This document shows, piece after piece, positions 9,278 to 19,853 of a stretch of 64,000 bases of DNA. The notes below the pieces were generated by a model. That model saw only the letters and a program-made list of their open reading frames with translations, was not told where the DNA came from and searched no databases. Numbering within the stretch: position 1 is the first letter of the stretch; every line of letters starts with the position of its first letter. The position numbers were made by a program, and so were the translations under genes. Origin of the DNA: Staphylococcus agnetis (GTDB lineage Bacteria; Bacillota; Bacilli; Staphylococcales; Staphylococcaceae); contig NZ_PPQF01000028.1 in the NCBI RefSeq assembly GCF_002901865.1, positions 1 through 64,000 of the forward strand, read 5' to 3'.

Positions 9278-9308
9278 ATAATATATCACGTGTTCACAAA
9301 CGATTCAA
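9278..9308 (-). promoter_or_regulatory. rsaE promoter with Rex-like half-site
   Basis: On the minus strand TTGAAT (9308-9303) lies 17 bp from TATATT (9285-9280; an overlapping TATTAT is also possible), placing the start near 9271-9273. The spacer contains TTGTGAA (9299-9293), a perfect half of the TTGTGAA-N4-TTCACAA redox-repressor (Rex) operator, followed by a degenerate second half. RoxS in Bacillus is Rex-controlled and staphylococcal rsaE responds to SrrAB. The factor acting here is inferred. Confidence 0.6.
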
Positions 9309-9372
9309 CCCTTTAATGCCCAAAAATGCAACTTTTCACAAATCCGTCAAATTGTAAACGGATTCAACCCCC

Positions 9373-11181
9373 TCAAGCTTTCATTAATTTTTCAAAAGCG
9401 TCTAATTTTTCCTCAAAAACCTTACATGCATCTTCAATAGGTTGTGGCGTTGTCATATCGACACCCGCATTTTTTAAAATTTCGATTGGATAATTAGAGC
9501 TTCCTTTTTTCAAAAATTCATTTATATAACGTTCGACTGCAGGTTGTCCTTCAGTCAATATTTGATGACTTAAACTTTGAGCGGCACTGTATCCTGTCGC
9601 ATATTGATAAACGTAGTAGTTCATATAGAAATGTGGAATACGTGACCACTCTTTACTAATGTTTTCGTCTGTTTCAACAGTGTCTCCAAAATATTGACGA
9701 TTTAATTTGGCGTATTCGTCATTCATGCGTGTCGCTGTTAGTGGTTCTCCTGCTTCTTCAATTTGGTGAATTTTATGTTCAAACTCTGCAAACATCGTTT
9801 GACGGAATAATGTTGCACGGAAACGTTCTAATTCTTGATTTAAGAGTAATAAACGTCGCTTATCATCCAAGTGCTTATCCATATAATGACTTAACAATGC
9901 TTCATTACATGTAGATGCGACTTCCGCTACAAAGATGGTATAGTCACTTTGATTAGAAGGTTGGTTTTTACGGCTAAAGTAACTATGCGCAGAATGACCA
10001 AATTCATGAACAAGCGTATATAAATCAGAAACAGTATTAGACCAGTTCAATAAAATGAATGGGTTCGTTTTGTGAGCCCCTGATGAATATCCACCTGAAC
10101 GTTTACCTTTATTTTCATAAACATCCACCCATCGATTTTGTAAACCTTCTTTGACGACATTGAGATACTCTTCACCCATTGGTTCTAGGCCTTTTAACAT
10201 CCATTCCACTGCTTCATCATATGGCATGTCAAATTGAATATCTTTCACCATAGGTGTATACATATCGTACATTTTCAAGTCATCTATACCGAGTAGTGTT
10301 TTACGAAGTTTCGTATATCGATGTAATAGTGGTAAATATTTATGTACCGTTTTAACAAGGTTGTCATACACTTCTTCAGGAATGTGCGTGCGACTTAAAG
10401 CTTGCTCACGCGCTGTTTTATAATGATGTGCACGCGCATTAAACACGTGTTTTTTAACTTCCCCAGCAAGCGTTGCACCTAATGTGTTATTGTATGCACC
10501 GTATGCTTTGTATACATTGTTGTAAGCCGATTCACGTAATACACGATCATCAGATTCTAAATATTTAATAAATGTTCCTTGTGTTAAAGGGTGTTTCTGT
10601 CCATCTTTATCTGTAACATCTTCAAATGTTAAATCTGCATTATCGAACATACTAAACACATTGCTTGGTGTTGATAGTGCGTCTTGAGCTTCTGTTAGCA
10701 GTTTCTCTTTATCTGCATCTAATACATGTGGACGTTGTTCGTTAATTAATTTTAAATCGAACTCAAAGCGCTTTAATCCTTCATGCGATGAAATAAACGA
10801 TTGTAATCGTGCTTCTTCAATTTGGAGTAGCTCTGGAACTAAAAAACTCCATGCCGAACTAAGTTTTATAGCCAATTGATGTGCGCGCGCTTCAAAACCA
10901 GTATATTTATCATTCGCTGTATCTTGATCTTGTTTTAAATGCGCATAAACATAAACTTCTTCAAGCTCTGTTTCAATTTCATCTTCTAAACGTAGTGCTT
11001 CGTAAAGCGTTTCAGCATCATCACCCAAGTGACCTTTAAAAGCTTCTTCTTTACCAAGGTAACCTTCGACTTTTTTAAAGGCCGCTTCCCATGCTTCATC
11101 ACTTTCAAAAATCGTAGTTAAATCCCAAGTATATTCCGGGTGTTGTTGTTCTTGTTCTGAACGTGTAAGTTGTTGTGTCAT
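9373..11181 (-). CDS. pepF: Oligoendopeptidase F
   Basis: PepF is a cytosolic M3B zinc metallopeptidase that hydrolyses peptides of roughly 7-17 residues. The zinc motif HEFGH lies at residues 392-396 of the 602-residue product. The open frame runs up to 11244, but AGAGGAGG lies eight bases before the ATG at 11181 and gives the usual family length. A weak inverted repeat after the stop (9341-9364) may end transcription just before the rsaE promoter. PepF fits functionally with the nearby Opp3 importer in peptide use. Confidence 0.95.
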   Translation of the reverse strand: MTQQLTRSEQEQQHPEYTWDLTTIFESDEAWEAAFKKVEGYLGKEEAFKGHLGDDAETLYEALRLEDEIETELEEVYVYAHLKQDQDTANDKYTGFEARAHQLAIKLSSAWSFLVPELLQIEEARLQSFISSHEGLKRFEFDLKLINEQRPHVLDADKEKLLTEAQDALSTPSNVFSMFDNADLTFEDVTDKDGQKHPLTQGTFIKYLESDDRVLRESAYNNVYKAYGAYNNTLGATLAGEVKKHVFNARAHHYKTAREQALSRTHIPEEVYDNLVKTVHKYLPLLHRYTKLRKTLLGIDDLKMYDMYTPMVKDIQFDMPYDEAVEWMLKGLEPMGEEYLNVVKEGLQNRWVDVYENKGKRSGGYSSGAHKTNPFILLNWSNTVSDLYTLVHEFGHSAHSYFSRKNQPSNQSDYTIFVAEVASTCNEALLSHYMDKHLDDKRRLLLLNQELERFRATLFRQTMFAEFEHKIHQIEEAGEPLTATRMNDEYAKLNRQYFGDTVETDENISKEWSRIPHFYMNYYVYQYATGYSAAQSLSHQILTEGQPAVERYINEFLKKGSSNYPIEILKNAGVDMTTPQPIEDACKVFEEKLDAFEKLMKA

Positions 11182-11251
11182 CGTTTTTTCCTCCTCTAAA
11201 GATGATATTACTGTTATTTTCTCATTTTTAAATTCAGATTGCACTTTTAAA

Positions 11252-12217
11252 CTATGTTACATTCAATATTTTTAAATATGCATGAATCATCATATTCATT
11301 TTATGCACATAATCGACCTTTTTTTCTGCAAAATACCGCGGCTTTAAACACTGCTTAACAGAAATATGAGGAATGACACCTTTGTTTAACGCTTTTAATA
11401 CCGTTAATTGCCATAGTATCGGATTGGTCACAAAATAGATTTGTTCTGGAAAAACAAACCCGGTTAATTTGATCACTTGGTCATCAGTCAGCTGTAATTG
11501 ATACATTAAAGAGAGATGTGGTTCAAGTACGCTATGTTTCATTCGACATTGTGCAATAAAAGCCTCTATATGGGATCTAGATAGCTTCCTGACGACTGTA
11601 GGTGTACATGTATTGTTTACTCGTGTAAACCAATCTTTAACGTTGACGTACTGTTGTACCCCTATAAAACGATTTGCTTTTACAGGTATAAGTTGGGACA
11701 ATTCAATAATCTTCGTCCCATCTTGACTAAGACAATATAATGTGTGCGTGTCAGGATGTATTACCGATTGATGACGTTGTAACAGTTCGTACATTCCATA
11801 TTTGAACTTAGGTAATTCTGTTAACCAAATGACGTGATAGCCGAGTTGTGATAACTTTTCAGTCCTTTTTTGAAGTGTATTGATGTTAATCGGACTTAAT
11901 TGAATTTCAATGGCCCATCGTCCTACAGTTAAATCGGGAATTTGACGGATCTCCTCAATATACGGTTCTAACTGAACGTCATGGTACCATTGTTTTAGCA
12001 ATGTATAAACTTGCTGTTTCATTGTATGATGATGTATGGATTCACCACTGTGATGATACAGATGGAATGGCTTTTTGTGATGAGCAAAATGTGGAACCAT
12101 CTTTACCCCTTTCTTTAAAATAAGTTGTGCTTTGCATATTGGACAAAAATATTGATTTTGTTTAGACGCATCACATGCATGGATTTGTTTGTTATAAAGA
12201 TCCATCGCAGTTAACAT
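11252..12217 (-). CDS. coiA: CoiA-family competence protein
   Basis: This is a 321-residue member of the CoiA family, which is needed for genetic transformation in streptococci and is thought to act on incoming DNA. An N-terminal zinc-finger-like segment has CPIC followed by HFAHH. A nuclease-like core contains PDLTVGRWAIEIQLSPI, with the Asp and the Glu-x-Gln expected for a restriction-endonuclease-type fold. Upstream ATGs at 12253 and 12223 are in frame, but the GAGGTG box favours the ATG at 12217. It lies just upstream of pepF, with no clear terminator between them. Confidence 0.85.
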   Translation of the reverse strand: MLTAMDLYNKQIHACDASKQNQYFCPICKAQLILKKGVKMVPHFAHHKKPFHLYHHSGESIHHHTMKQQVYTLLKQWYHDVQLEPYIEEIRQIPDLTVGRWAIEIQLSPININTLQKRTEKLSQLGYHVIWLTELPKFKYGMYELLQRHQSVIHPDTHTLYCLSQDGTKIIELSQLIPVKANRFIGVQQYVNVKDWFTRVNNTCTPTVVRKLSRSHIEAFIAQCRMKHSVLEPHLSLMYQLQLTDDQVIKLTGFVFPEQIYFVTNPILWQLTVLKALNKGVIPHISVKQCLKPRYFAEKKVDYVHKMNMMIHAYLKILNVT

Positions 12218-12338
12218 GAACATCACCTCATGGTTATACTCGCAAAACAACAACCAATTACTTTTAAAATTTCACTTTGAGTAAACACTAAGATTAAGTA
12301 GTGTGATGGAGTCAGATAATACAATCATTTCCATGCAA

Positions 12339-12366
12339 TAAAAAAACGCCCATATTTCTATGGGCG
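12339..12366 (-). terminator. Terminator of mecA
   Basis: A perfect 8-bp stem, CGCCCATA/TATGGGCG, is followed by an eight-base U tract on the minus strand, 12 bp past the mecA stop. Confidence 0.88.
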
Positions 12367-12377
12367 CCTCGTTATTT

Positions 12378-13097
12378 TTAACTTGATTTATCTGTAAAGT
12401 AACGTTTCACTTGTTCAATGACATTGTGACTCATAATAATTTTACCGTAATCATTTAAATATACTTCTGTTTTGTCTGAAGGCTCGGCATATTCAAGCAC
12501 TTGACCATAAAAGTCATGAATAGGCTCTTCAGTTACATCTTGATCAAAATGAACCATATAGTAATATTCATTATTCACCATATATAATAAATCTTCATAT
12601 GTTGTTAAATTTTGATTGTTTTGATGTGCGTATGCGATAAGTGTTTCTAAACTGTCAAATTTAAATACCAATGTTTTTGATGCTAACGCATGACTTTGTG
12701 TTTCTGATGTGGCTTGTTGTGATGATGCTTCATCCTCAACTGTATTATCATGAGTATCCGTTGTATGTGATTTTAAAGACTGTGCTAAAAGTTCATTTAA
12801 CTGACTGTCAAACTCATCTAACGCATGATCTTCTTCAGACATTTGCATTAATTCATCGTTTTTAGATTTAGATATTGTTACTTCTACACCTTTTTCAAAA
12901 GCGTGAACTTGAATCCAAAGCGGGCCTTCAACAACAAAGTCCTCTTCTTGATTGATTTCTTCCATCATAGACCAAAAGAATTCTTCACCACGTTTGCGGT
13001 TCGTCCATAAGTCTTCACGTTTAAATCCACGTGCTTCAATATCTTTATATGTGATGAATAACTTTACAGTCATATCATCAATACGCTCTATTCTCAT
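12378..13097 (-). CDS. mecA: Adaptor protein MecA
   Basis: This is the ClpC adaptor of the MecA/YpbH family (unrelated to the methicillin-resistance gene mecA). The 239 residues comprise an N-terminal substrate-binding domain beginning MRIERIDD, an acidic Gln/Ser/Thr-rich linker (about 100-140), and a C-terminal domain of about 100 residues that binds ClpC. In Bacillus it delivers ComK and Spx to ClpCP. An AGGAG box precedes the ATG. It is monocistronic, between spx and coiA. Confidence 0.93.
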   Translation of the reverse strand: MRIERIDDMTVKLFITYKDIEARGFKREDLWTNRKRGEEFFWSMMEEINQEEDFVVEGPLWIQVHAFEKGVEVTISKSKNDELMQMSEEDHALDEFDSQLNELLAQSLKSHTTDTHDNTVEDEASSQQATSETQSHALASKTLVFKFDSLETLIAYAHQNNQNLTTYEDLLYMVNNEYYYMVHFDQDVTEEPIHDFYGQVLEYAEPSDKTEVYLNDYGKIIMSHNVIEQVKRYFTDKSS

Positions 13098-13269
13098 ATC
13101 ATCTCACTCCTCACAGTCGATGAATAGTAACCCTATTGTAGTAGACAAATTCAAAAAATACAATCTATTTGTTTATAGTATGCAATCTTTGTAAAAGTAA
13201 TTTTATTTACCCCCTATGTCCTGACTTTACACAAAACATCATCCATAAACATTTCAAATTACTTCCGTA

Positions 13270-13308
13270 AAAAAACAAAAAACGAGCAACGCGTCATGAC
13301 GTTACTCG
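13270..13308 (-). terminator. Terminator of spx
   Basis: A long stem with two mismatches (CGAGTAACGTCATGACGCGTTGCTCG on the minus strand, given in part) spans 13283-13308 and is followed by a T-rich tract. Confidence 0.8.
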
Positions 13309-13347
13309 ATATCTCATACAAACCTAAATAGATTCATGATATTTAAA

Positions 13348-13743
13348 TTAATCAACCATACGTTGTGCTTCTTGTAATTGGAACGTACGTACTTTTCGAG
13401 GTAAGAAGCGACGAATTTCATCTTCATTATACCCTACTTGTAAACGCTTATCGTCTAAGATAATCGGACGGCGTAAAATGCCAGGATTATCTTGAATGAT
13501 GCCATATAAATCTTGTAATGGTAAAGCGTCGATATCGACGTTCAATTTTTGATACGTTTTAGAACGTGTAGAGATAATTTCATCTGTACCGTCTTCAGTC
13601 ATTTTTAAAATTTGTTTTATTTCATCTAATGTTAAATGCTCAGAAAAAATATTTCGCTCCGTATACGGAATGTCATGTTCTTGTAACCATGCTTTCGCTT
13701 TACGGCAAGATGTGCAACTTGGTGAAGTAAATAATGTTACCAT
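13348..13743 (-). CDS. spx: Transcriptional regulator Spx
   Basis: Spx is an ArsC-fold regulator that binds the RNA polymerase alpha C-terminal domain and redirects transcription to thiol-stress genes. The 131-residue product begins [19 protein letters not shown], with the redox switch CTSC at Cys10 and Cys13; later blocks [20 protein letters not shown] are typical. The frame is open to 13776, but the ATG at 13743 behind AGGAG gives the canonical length. It is proteolysed through YjbH-ClpXP, whose gene is nearby. Confidence 0.96.
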   Translation of the reverse strand: MVTLFTSPSCTSCRKAKAWLQEHDIPYTERNIFSEHLTLDEIKQILKMTEDGTDEIISTRSKTYQKLNVDIDALPLQDLYGIIQDNPGILRRPIILDDKRLQVGYNEDEIRRFLPRKVRTFQLQEAQRMVD

Positions 13744-15040
<1,297 letters not shown>

Positions 15041-15041
<1 letters not shown>

Positions 15042-15082
15042 AAAAACTGCACCCTTACTGAGATGAAGGGTGCAGTTTTTTT
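15041..15082. terminator. Bidirectional terminator between trpS and opp3A
   Basis: A perfect 10-bp stem, CTGCACCCTT/AAGGGTGCAG (15047-15056 against 15066-15075), is flanked by A6 and T8, so it works in both directions. The oppA stop codon lies inside the downstream T-rich edge. Confidence 0.92.
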
Positions 15083-16742
15083 ATTTTTCTTTCTTTTTAC
15101 CTGTATCACGATCAATCGATTTATCAATATATGTGTACTTTAATGATGTATCGCCACCAATATTATGGTAACGTAGGTTTTTCACTTGTGGATTAGTTAA
15201 ATGTGCTTCACCTTTTTGATATACAGGTGCAATTGGCGCTTCATCCAATAGTAATTCTTCAGCTTTAATGAGCATTTGATTACGTTCATCTGGTTTTTGG
15301 AGTAATTCACCATTGGCTTTTTTAAGCAACGCATCATACTCCTTATTGCCCCATCCTGTATTATTCGAAGCGTTTCCTGTAGTCATTATATTTAAGAATG
15401 TCAATGGGTCTGGATAATCCGGTCCCCATCCTGATAATGAAATTTCATAGTTTTCACTTTGTTCACGCGCTAAACGTTGTTTAAATGGCAATTGTTGAAT
15501 TTTTACCGTTACCCCCGGTAAATTAGATTCAACTTGCGCTTTAATAAATTCAGCAGAAATTTTCGATGCTGGTGTATCTTCAGTATTTAAAGTGAATGTA
15601 AATTTATCTTTACCTAATTCTTTTTTAGCTTTTTCAAAATTGTCTTTTGCTTTTTTAGGATCATATTTTAAAGGTGAGTGAATTTGATCAGTGAAGTCTT
15701 TACCATTCGGTGCATCAGCTGTGCCTTTAGCCGTAAAACCGTCAACTTCCTTAGAACCGTTGTTCAACACAGAATCTACATAGTCCTTTTTATTAATCGC
15801 TTGTGCAAAAGCCAGTCTCATATGACGGTTTTTGAGTTCAGGTACTTTGCCTTGATTTAATTTCAAGTAGAATGTGGATGCTAATAAACGTTTTTTCAAT
15901 GCGGGTTCATCTTTATACTTTTCTACTTGTTCTGCAGAGATTGTTGTATCGTCAACAGATCCTGTATCATAAAGTGACGCCCCTGCTTGACCGTCTTTTA
16001 ATACTTTATAATTTACTTTATCAAGTTTCACAACATCCTTATCCCAATATTTATCATTTTTTACTAATATAATTTTATCTTCTACAGCCCAGTCTTTAAC
16101 TTTAAATGGACCATTGTACACACTTTTATCTTCAGATGTCCCATAACGTTCGCCATATTTTTTCACAACTTTTTCATTTTGAGGCATGAACGTCGCAAAT
16201 GCTAACATTTCTTTATAATATGGAACAGGTTTAGTCAACTCAAAACGGAGCGTATGATCGTCTATCGCTTTCACACCTAAGTCATTTAAACCCTTTTTCC
16301 CCATATTAACGGCCTCGGCATTTTTAATATCATACATAATATATGCATATTCTGAAGCTGTGTTAGGATCTAAAACGCGCTTCCAAGCAAACTCAAAATC
16401 ATGTGCAGTTACAGGATCACCATTAGACCATTTTGCATCTTTACGTAAATGAATGGTCCACGTTTTACCACCATTACTGATTTCTGGATCGCCTTTAGCC
16501 ACACCTGGCTCTGCTTTATCTTCTGCGTTCATGACGTATAAGCCTTCATAAACTTGATTGAATTTATCAAAACTTACCGTATCCGTCACTTTTGCTGTAT
16601 CTAAAGATGACATATCTTGTGGAATGACTTTACGAAATACTTGACCTTTATTATCATAAATGCCTTCTGCGTTGCCACATGCACTTAAAATTAACATGGC
16701 GATAATACTTGATATTAATATTCTCCATTTCCCTTGTTTCAA
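15081..16742 (-). CDS. opp3A: Oligopeptide ABC transporter substrate-binding lipoprotein Opp3A
   Basis: This is the extracellular peptide receptor of the Opp3 importer (SBP_bac_5 family, 553 residues). The signal peptide ends in the lipobox LSAC with lipidated Cys22. The mature part has the typical SBP_bac_5 block around GLYVMNAEDKAEPGVAKGDP and a conserved SGWGPDYPDP region. The reading frame begins with a TTG codon behind a strong AAAGGGGG box, and no ATG start fits better. It is the last gene of opp3BCDFA, 23 bp after oppF. Its G-rich ribosome-binding site is complementary to the RsaE C-rich motif over at least seven bases. Confidence 0.93.
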   Translation of the reverse strand: MKQGKWRILISSIIAMLILSACGNAEGIYDNKGQVFRKVIPQDMSSLDTAKVTDTVSFDKFNQVYEGLYVMNAEDKAEPGVAKGDPEISNGGKTWTIHLRKDAKWSNGDPVTAHDFEFAWKRVLDPNTASEYAYIMYDIKNAEAVNMGKKGLNDLGVKAIDDHTLRFELTKPVPYYKEMLAFATFMPQNEKVVKKYGERYGTSEDKSVYNGPFKVKDWAVEDKIILVKNDKYWDKDVVKLDKVNYKVLKDGQAGASLYDTGSVDDTTISAEQVEKYKDEPALKKRLLASTFYLKLNQGKVPELKNRHMRLAFAQAINKKDYVDSVLNNGSKEVDGFTAKGTADAPNGKDFTDQIHSPLKYDPKKAKDNFEKAKKELGKDKFTFTLNTEDTPASKISAEFIKAQVESNLPGVTVKIQQLPFKQRLAREQSENYEISLSGWGPDYPDPLTFLNIMTTGNASNNTGWGNKEYDALLKKANGELLQKPDERNQMLIKAEELLLDEAPIAPVYQKGEAHLTNPQVKNLRYHNIGGDTSLKYTYIDKSIDRDTGKKKEK

Positions 16743-16765
16743 TTGAAATTCCCCCTTTCTCTATG

Positions 16766-17704
16766 TTATACGTGTATTTCCTGTTGATTTTTAAATGCCT
16801 TTAATTCTTCTTCCGTTGCGAGGACATAATGATTTGGTGAAAAGGCTTTTAATTCTCTAGATGCATCTGGATTTTTTTCACCTTCATACGCAAAACGTTT
16901 TCTTGAACGTTCACTATCAGGATCTGGCTGAGGAACGGCAGAGAGTAATGATTTCGTATAAGGGTGTAGCGGTTGATTATAAATCTCATCTGCTGGTCCA
17001 AGCTCCACAATTTTACCTAAATGCATGACCGCAATACGGTCTGAAATATATTTCACCATGGATAAGTCATGTGCAATAAACAAAAACGTAATATTCCGTT
17101 CACGTTGTAATTTTTGCATTAAATTTACTACTTGTGCTTGAATCGATACATCCAGAGCTGAAATGGGTTCATCTGCAATAATAAATTCTGGTTCTACAGC
17201 TAAAGCGCGCGCAATACCAATACGTTGACGTTGTCCACCTGAGAACTCATGTGGATAACGATTGGCATGACTTTTACGTAAGCCAACGGTTTCAAGTAAA
17301 TCGTACACGCGTTTTTTTCTATCTTTTTTATCTTTTGCAAGTCCATGAATATCTATACCTTCTGCGACAATATCCATGACTTTGAGCCTTGGGTTGAGCG
17401 ACGCATATGGATCTTGGAAAATCATTTGGATTTTCTTATTGAACTTCAGTAAGTCTTTTCTTTTTTTAATACTTTGTATATTAACCCCTTCGTATAGCAC
17501 CTGACCGTCTGTGACATCATTCAATTTAATAATCGCCTTTCCTGTTGTGGATTTACCCGAGCCAGATTCACCAACAAGTCCGAACGTTTCCCCTTTATAA
17601 ATATCAAATGAAATATCATCAATCGCGCGTACTTCATTACGTTTACCTTGATTAAAATATTGTTTTAAGTTTTTGACTTCTACTAAAATCTCTTTTTCCA
17701 CCAT
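16766..17704 (-). CDS. opp3F: Oligopeptide ABC transporter ATP-binding protein Opp3F
   Basis: This is the second ATPase subunit of the Opp3 importer (312 residues). Walker A is GESGSGKST, the ABC signature is FSGGQRQRIGIARAL, and Walker B is EFIIADEPISALD. The C-terminal oligopeptide-transporter extension (HPYTKSLLSAVPQPDP) is present. Its ATG overlaps the oppD stop (TAATG), so translation is coupled. Confidence 0.95.
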   Translation of the reverse strand: MVEKEILVEVKNLKQYFNQGKRNEVRAIDDISFDIYKGETFGLVGESGSGKSTTGKAIIKLNDVTDGQVLYEGVNIQSIKKRKDLLKFNKKIQMIFQDPYASLNPRLKVMDIVAEGIDIHGLAKDKKDRKKRVYDLLETVGLRKSHANRYPHEFSGGQRQRIGIARALAVEPEFIIADEPISALDVSIQAQVVNLMQKLQRERNITFLFIAHDLSMVKYISDRIAVMHLGKIVELGPADEIYNQPLHPYTKSLLSAVPQPDPDSERSRKRFAYEGEKNPDASRELKAFSPNHYVLATEEELKAFKNQQEIHV

Positions 17705-18777
17705 TAAAACGACACCCTTTCTACACGTTCTGGTTTCGCAAAATTATTAGGCATAGGACGTTGTTTACGCTTGACTAATTCTGGTGGGTCCACTTTTGGT
17801 GCCCGTTCATCTAACAACCACGAACGCACATAATGCGTTGGTGACACACGATACCATGGTGGTGCTTCTTTAAAATCTATGGCCAATGCATACTCACTAC
17901 GAGCTGCAAACGCATCTCCTTTTGGTGGATGAACTAAATCCGGTGGCGATCCAGGAATCGCACGTAAAGCTGTTGAGCCCTCTGTTTCTAGGTCAGGCAT
18001 TGATGATAATAGTCCCCACGTATACGGATGTTTCGGGTCATAAAATATTTCATCCACATCCCCCGTTTCAATCATCTGTCCGCCATACATAACCGCAACA
18101 CGGTCTGCAACATTTGCAACGACACCTAAATCATGCGTGATGAAAATAATTGATGTATCAATCTTATGTTGGAGCTCTTTCATTAAATCTAAAATTTGTG
18201 CTTGCATGGTCACATCTAAAGCGGTTGTCGGTTCATCTGCAATCAGAATTTTTGGTTCACACGCAAGTGCTAATGCAATGACGATACGTTGACGTTGTCC
18301 TCCAGAAAATTGATGTGGATATGCATTGAATCGTTCTTTCACACGTTTTAAACCCACCAATTCTAACAATTCGATGGCGCGCTTTTTCGCATCAGCCTTA
18401 TTTAAACCGATATGTTTAATAATAGGTTCCATGACTTGTTTTCCAATTTTCATAGTAGGATTCAGTGATGTCATTGGATCTTGGAAAATCATCGAAATTT
18501 CTTTACCACGCAACTTCATTAATTCTTTTTCTGATTTTTTGGTTAAGTCTTCGCCATTAAACATAATACTGCCTTGTTTTATGCGACCTGACTTACCTTG
18601 GAACAATTTCGTAATAGCTTTTGTCGTTACAGATTTACCTGAACCCGACTCACCTACAATCGCTAATGTTTCCCCTTTGTTTAAATAAAAATCTACACCA
18701 CGAACCGCTTGCACTTCCCCTACTTCGATATCAAAAGAGACATGCAAGTCATTTACTTCAATTACACGTTCTGACAT
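17704..18777 (-). CDS. opp3D: Oligopeptide ABC transporter ATP-binding protein Opp3D
   Basis: This is the first ATPase subunit (357 residues), which pairs with OppF to drive peptide import. Walker A is GESGSGKSV, the signature is FSGGQRQRIVIALAL, Walker B is ILIADEPTTALD, and the OppD-type C-terminal block HPYTWGLLSSMPDLE is followed by a long basic tail. A strong AAGGAGG box precedes the ATG, 14 bp after oppC. Confidence 0.95.
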   Translation of the reverse strand: MSERVIEVNDLHVSFDIEVGEVQAVRGVDFYLNKGETLAIVGESGSGKSVTTKAITKLFQGKSGRIKQGSIMFNGEDLTKKSEKELMKLRGKEISMIFQDPMTSLNPTMKIGKQVMEPIIKHIGLNKADAKKRAIELLELVGLKRVKERFNAYPHQFSGGQRQRIVIALALACEPKILIADEPTTALDVTMQAQILDLMKELQHKIDTSIIFITHDLGVVANVADRVAVMYGGQMIETGDVDEIFYDPKHPYTWGLLSSMPDLETEGSTALRAIPGSPPDLVHPPKGDAFAARSEYALAIDFKEAPPWYRVSPTHYVRSWLLDERAPKVDPPELVKRKQRPMPNNFAKPERVERVSF

Positions 18778-18791
18778 TTGTCATACCTCCT

Positions 18792-19853
18792 TTATTTTCG
18801 CATTTTAGGGTCAAATGCATCTCTTAAACCGTCACTAAATAGATAGAAAAATAGAATCAATAAACTTAAAATAAATGCTGGGATAAATAATTGGTGCGGA
18901 TGGATTAGTAACATCGCACGTCCCTCATTTACAAGTGAACCTAAAGACGTTTGTGGTGCTGGCACACCAATACCAATAAAGCTTAAAAATGCCTCAAAGA
19001 AAATCGCGTTTGGCACTGTAAACATAGACGTTACGATAATCGCGCCTAACGTATTAGGTAAAATATGTTTGAAGATTAATTTTAAATTAGACGTCCCTAA
19101 CGTACGTGATGCTAAGACGAATTCTTGATTTTTCAATTTTAAGAATTCTCCGCGCACAACACGACTCATGCCTATCCATCCCGTGATAGCCATAGCTAAG
19201 ATAATCGTCCAAATTGAAGGTTCAAAAATCAATACGAATAAAATAACTACGATAAGAGTTGGAATTGAAGAAATAATTTCAATGACACGTTGCATAAAAT
19301 CATCGACTCGACCACCAAAATAGCCTGATATCGCACCATATATAACCCCAATAAAGATATCTAGTAAAGCAGCGACTAAGCCAATAAATAATGATACTTG
19401 CGCACCTTGCCATGTTCTAGTCCAAATATCCCGACCTAATTGATCTGTTCCAAACCAAAAGTTTTGTTTTACATGTGCTTTGTCATACGCGTTACCATCT
19501 ACCCCTTCGCCATCAAATGGTAAAAATGGAATTTGATCTAAAACCGCAATTTTAGGCGGTAAATTACGACGTTCAACATCTTGTTCAGCAAAGTCGTGAG
19601 AACTAATTAATGGTCCTACAATGGCTAATATTAAAATGATAATAAGCCCAATCATCCCAACTACTGCTAATTTGTTACGAGTTAGTTGTGACCATGCATC
19701 TTGCCAAAATGTGCGTCCCTCTCTTTGGAAATCTTGTTCACTACTATCAGGTGCGCCTGTACGAATAAAATCTTCGTGCATAATACCTGAAGTTTGGGCG
19801 ACAGTTGCGCCAGAATGGTCATCTCTAGGTAAAGTACGTTCTTCTTTCGTCAT
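18792..19853 (-). CDS. opp3C: Oligopeptide ABC transporter permease Opp3C
   Basis: This is a membrane permease subunit of 353 residues. A hydrophilic N-terminal extension of about 60 residues precedes six hydrophobic segments. The inner-membrane EAA-type loop reads EFLKLKNQEFVLASRTLGTS, the contact for the ATPases. The long N-terminus is normal for the OppC_N type in staphylococci. The start overlaps the oppB stop (TAATG). Confidence 0.94.
   Translation of the reverse strand: MTKEERTLPRDDHSGATVAQTSGIMHEDFIRTGAPDSSEQDFQREGRTFWQDAWSQLTRNKLAVVGMIGLIIILILAIVGPLISSHDFAEQDVERRNLPPKIAVLDQIPFLPFDGEGVDGNAYDKAHVKQNFWFGTDQLGRDIWTRTWQGAQVSLFIGLVAALLDIFIGVIYGAISGYFGGRVDDFMQRVIEIISSIPTLIVVILFVLIFEPSIWTIILAMAITGWIGMSRVVRGEFLKLKNQEFVLASRTLGTSNLKLIFKHILPNTLGAIIVTSMFTVPNAIFFEAFLSFIGIGVPAPQTSLGSLVNEGRAMLLIHPHQLFIPAFILSLLILFFYLFSDGLRDAFDPKMRK

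Noticed and set aside
9341-9364. Inverted repeat AATCCGT/ACGGATT after pepF as a firm terminator
   Set aside because: The stem is only 7 bp and is followed by TTGTG rather than a U run; it is mentioned only as a weak possibility under pepF.
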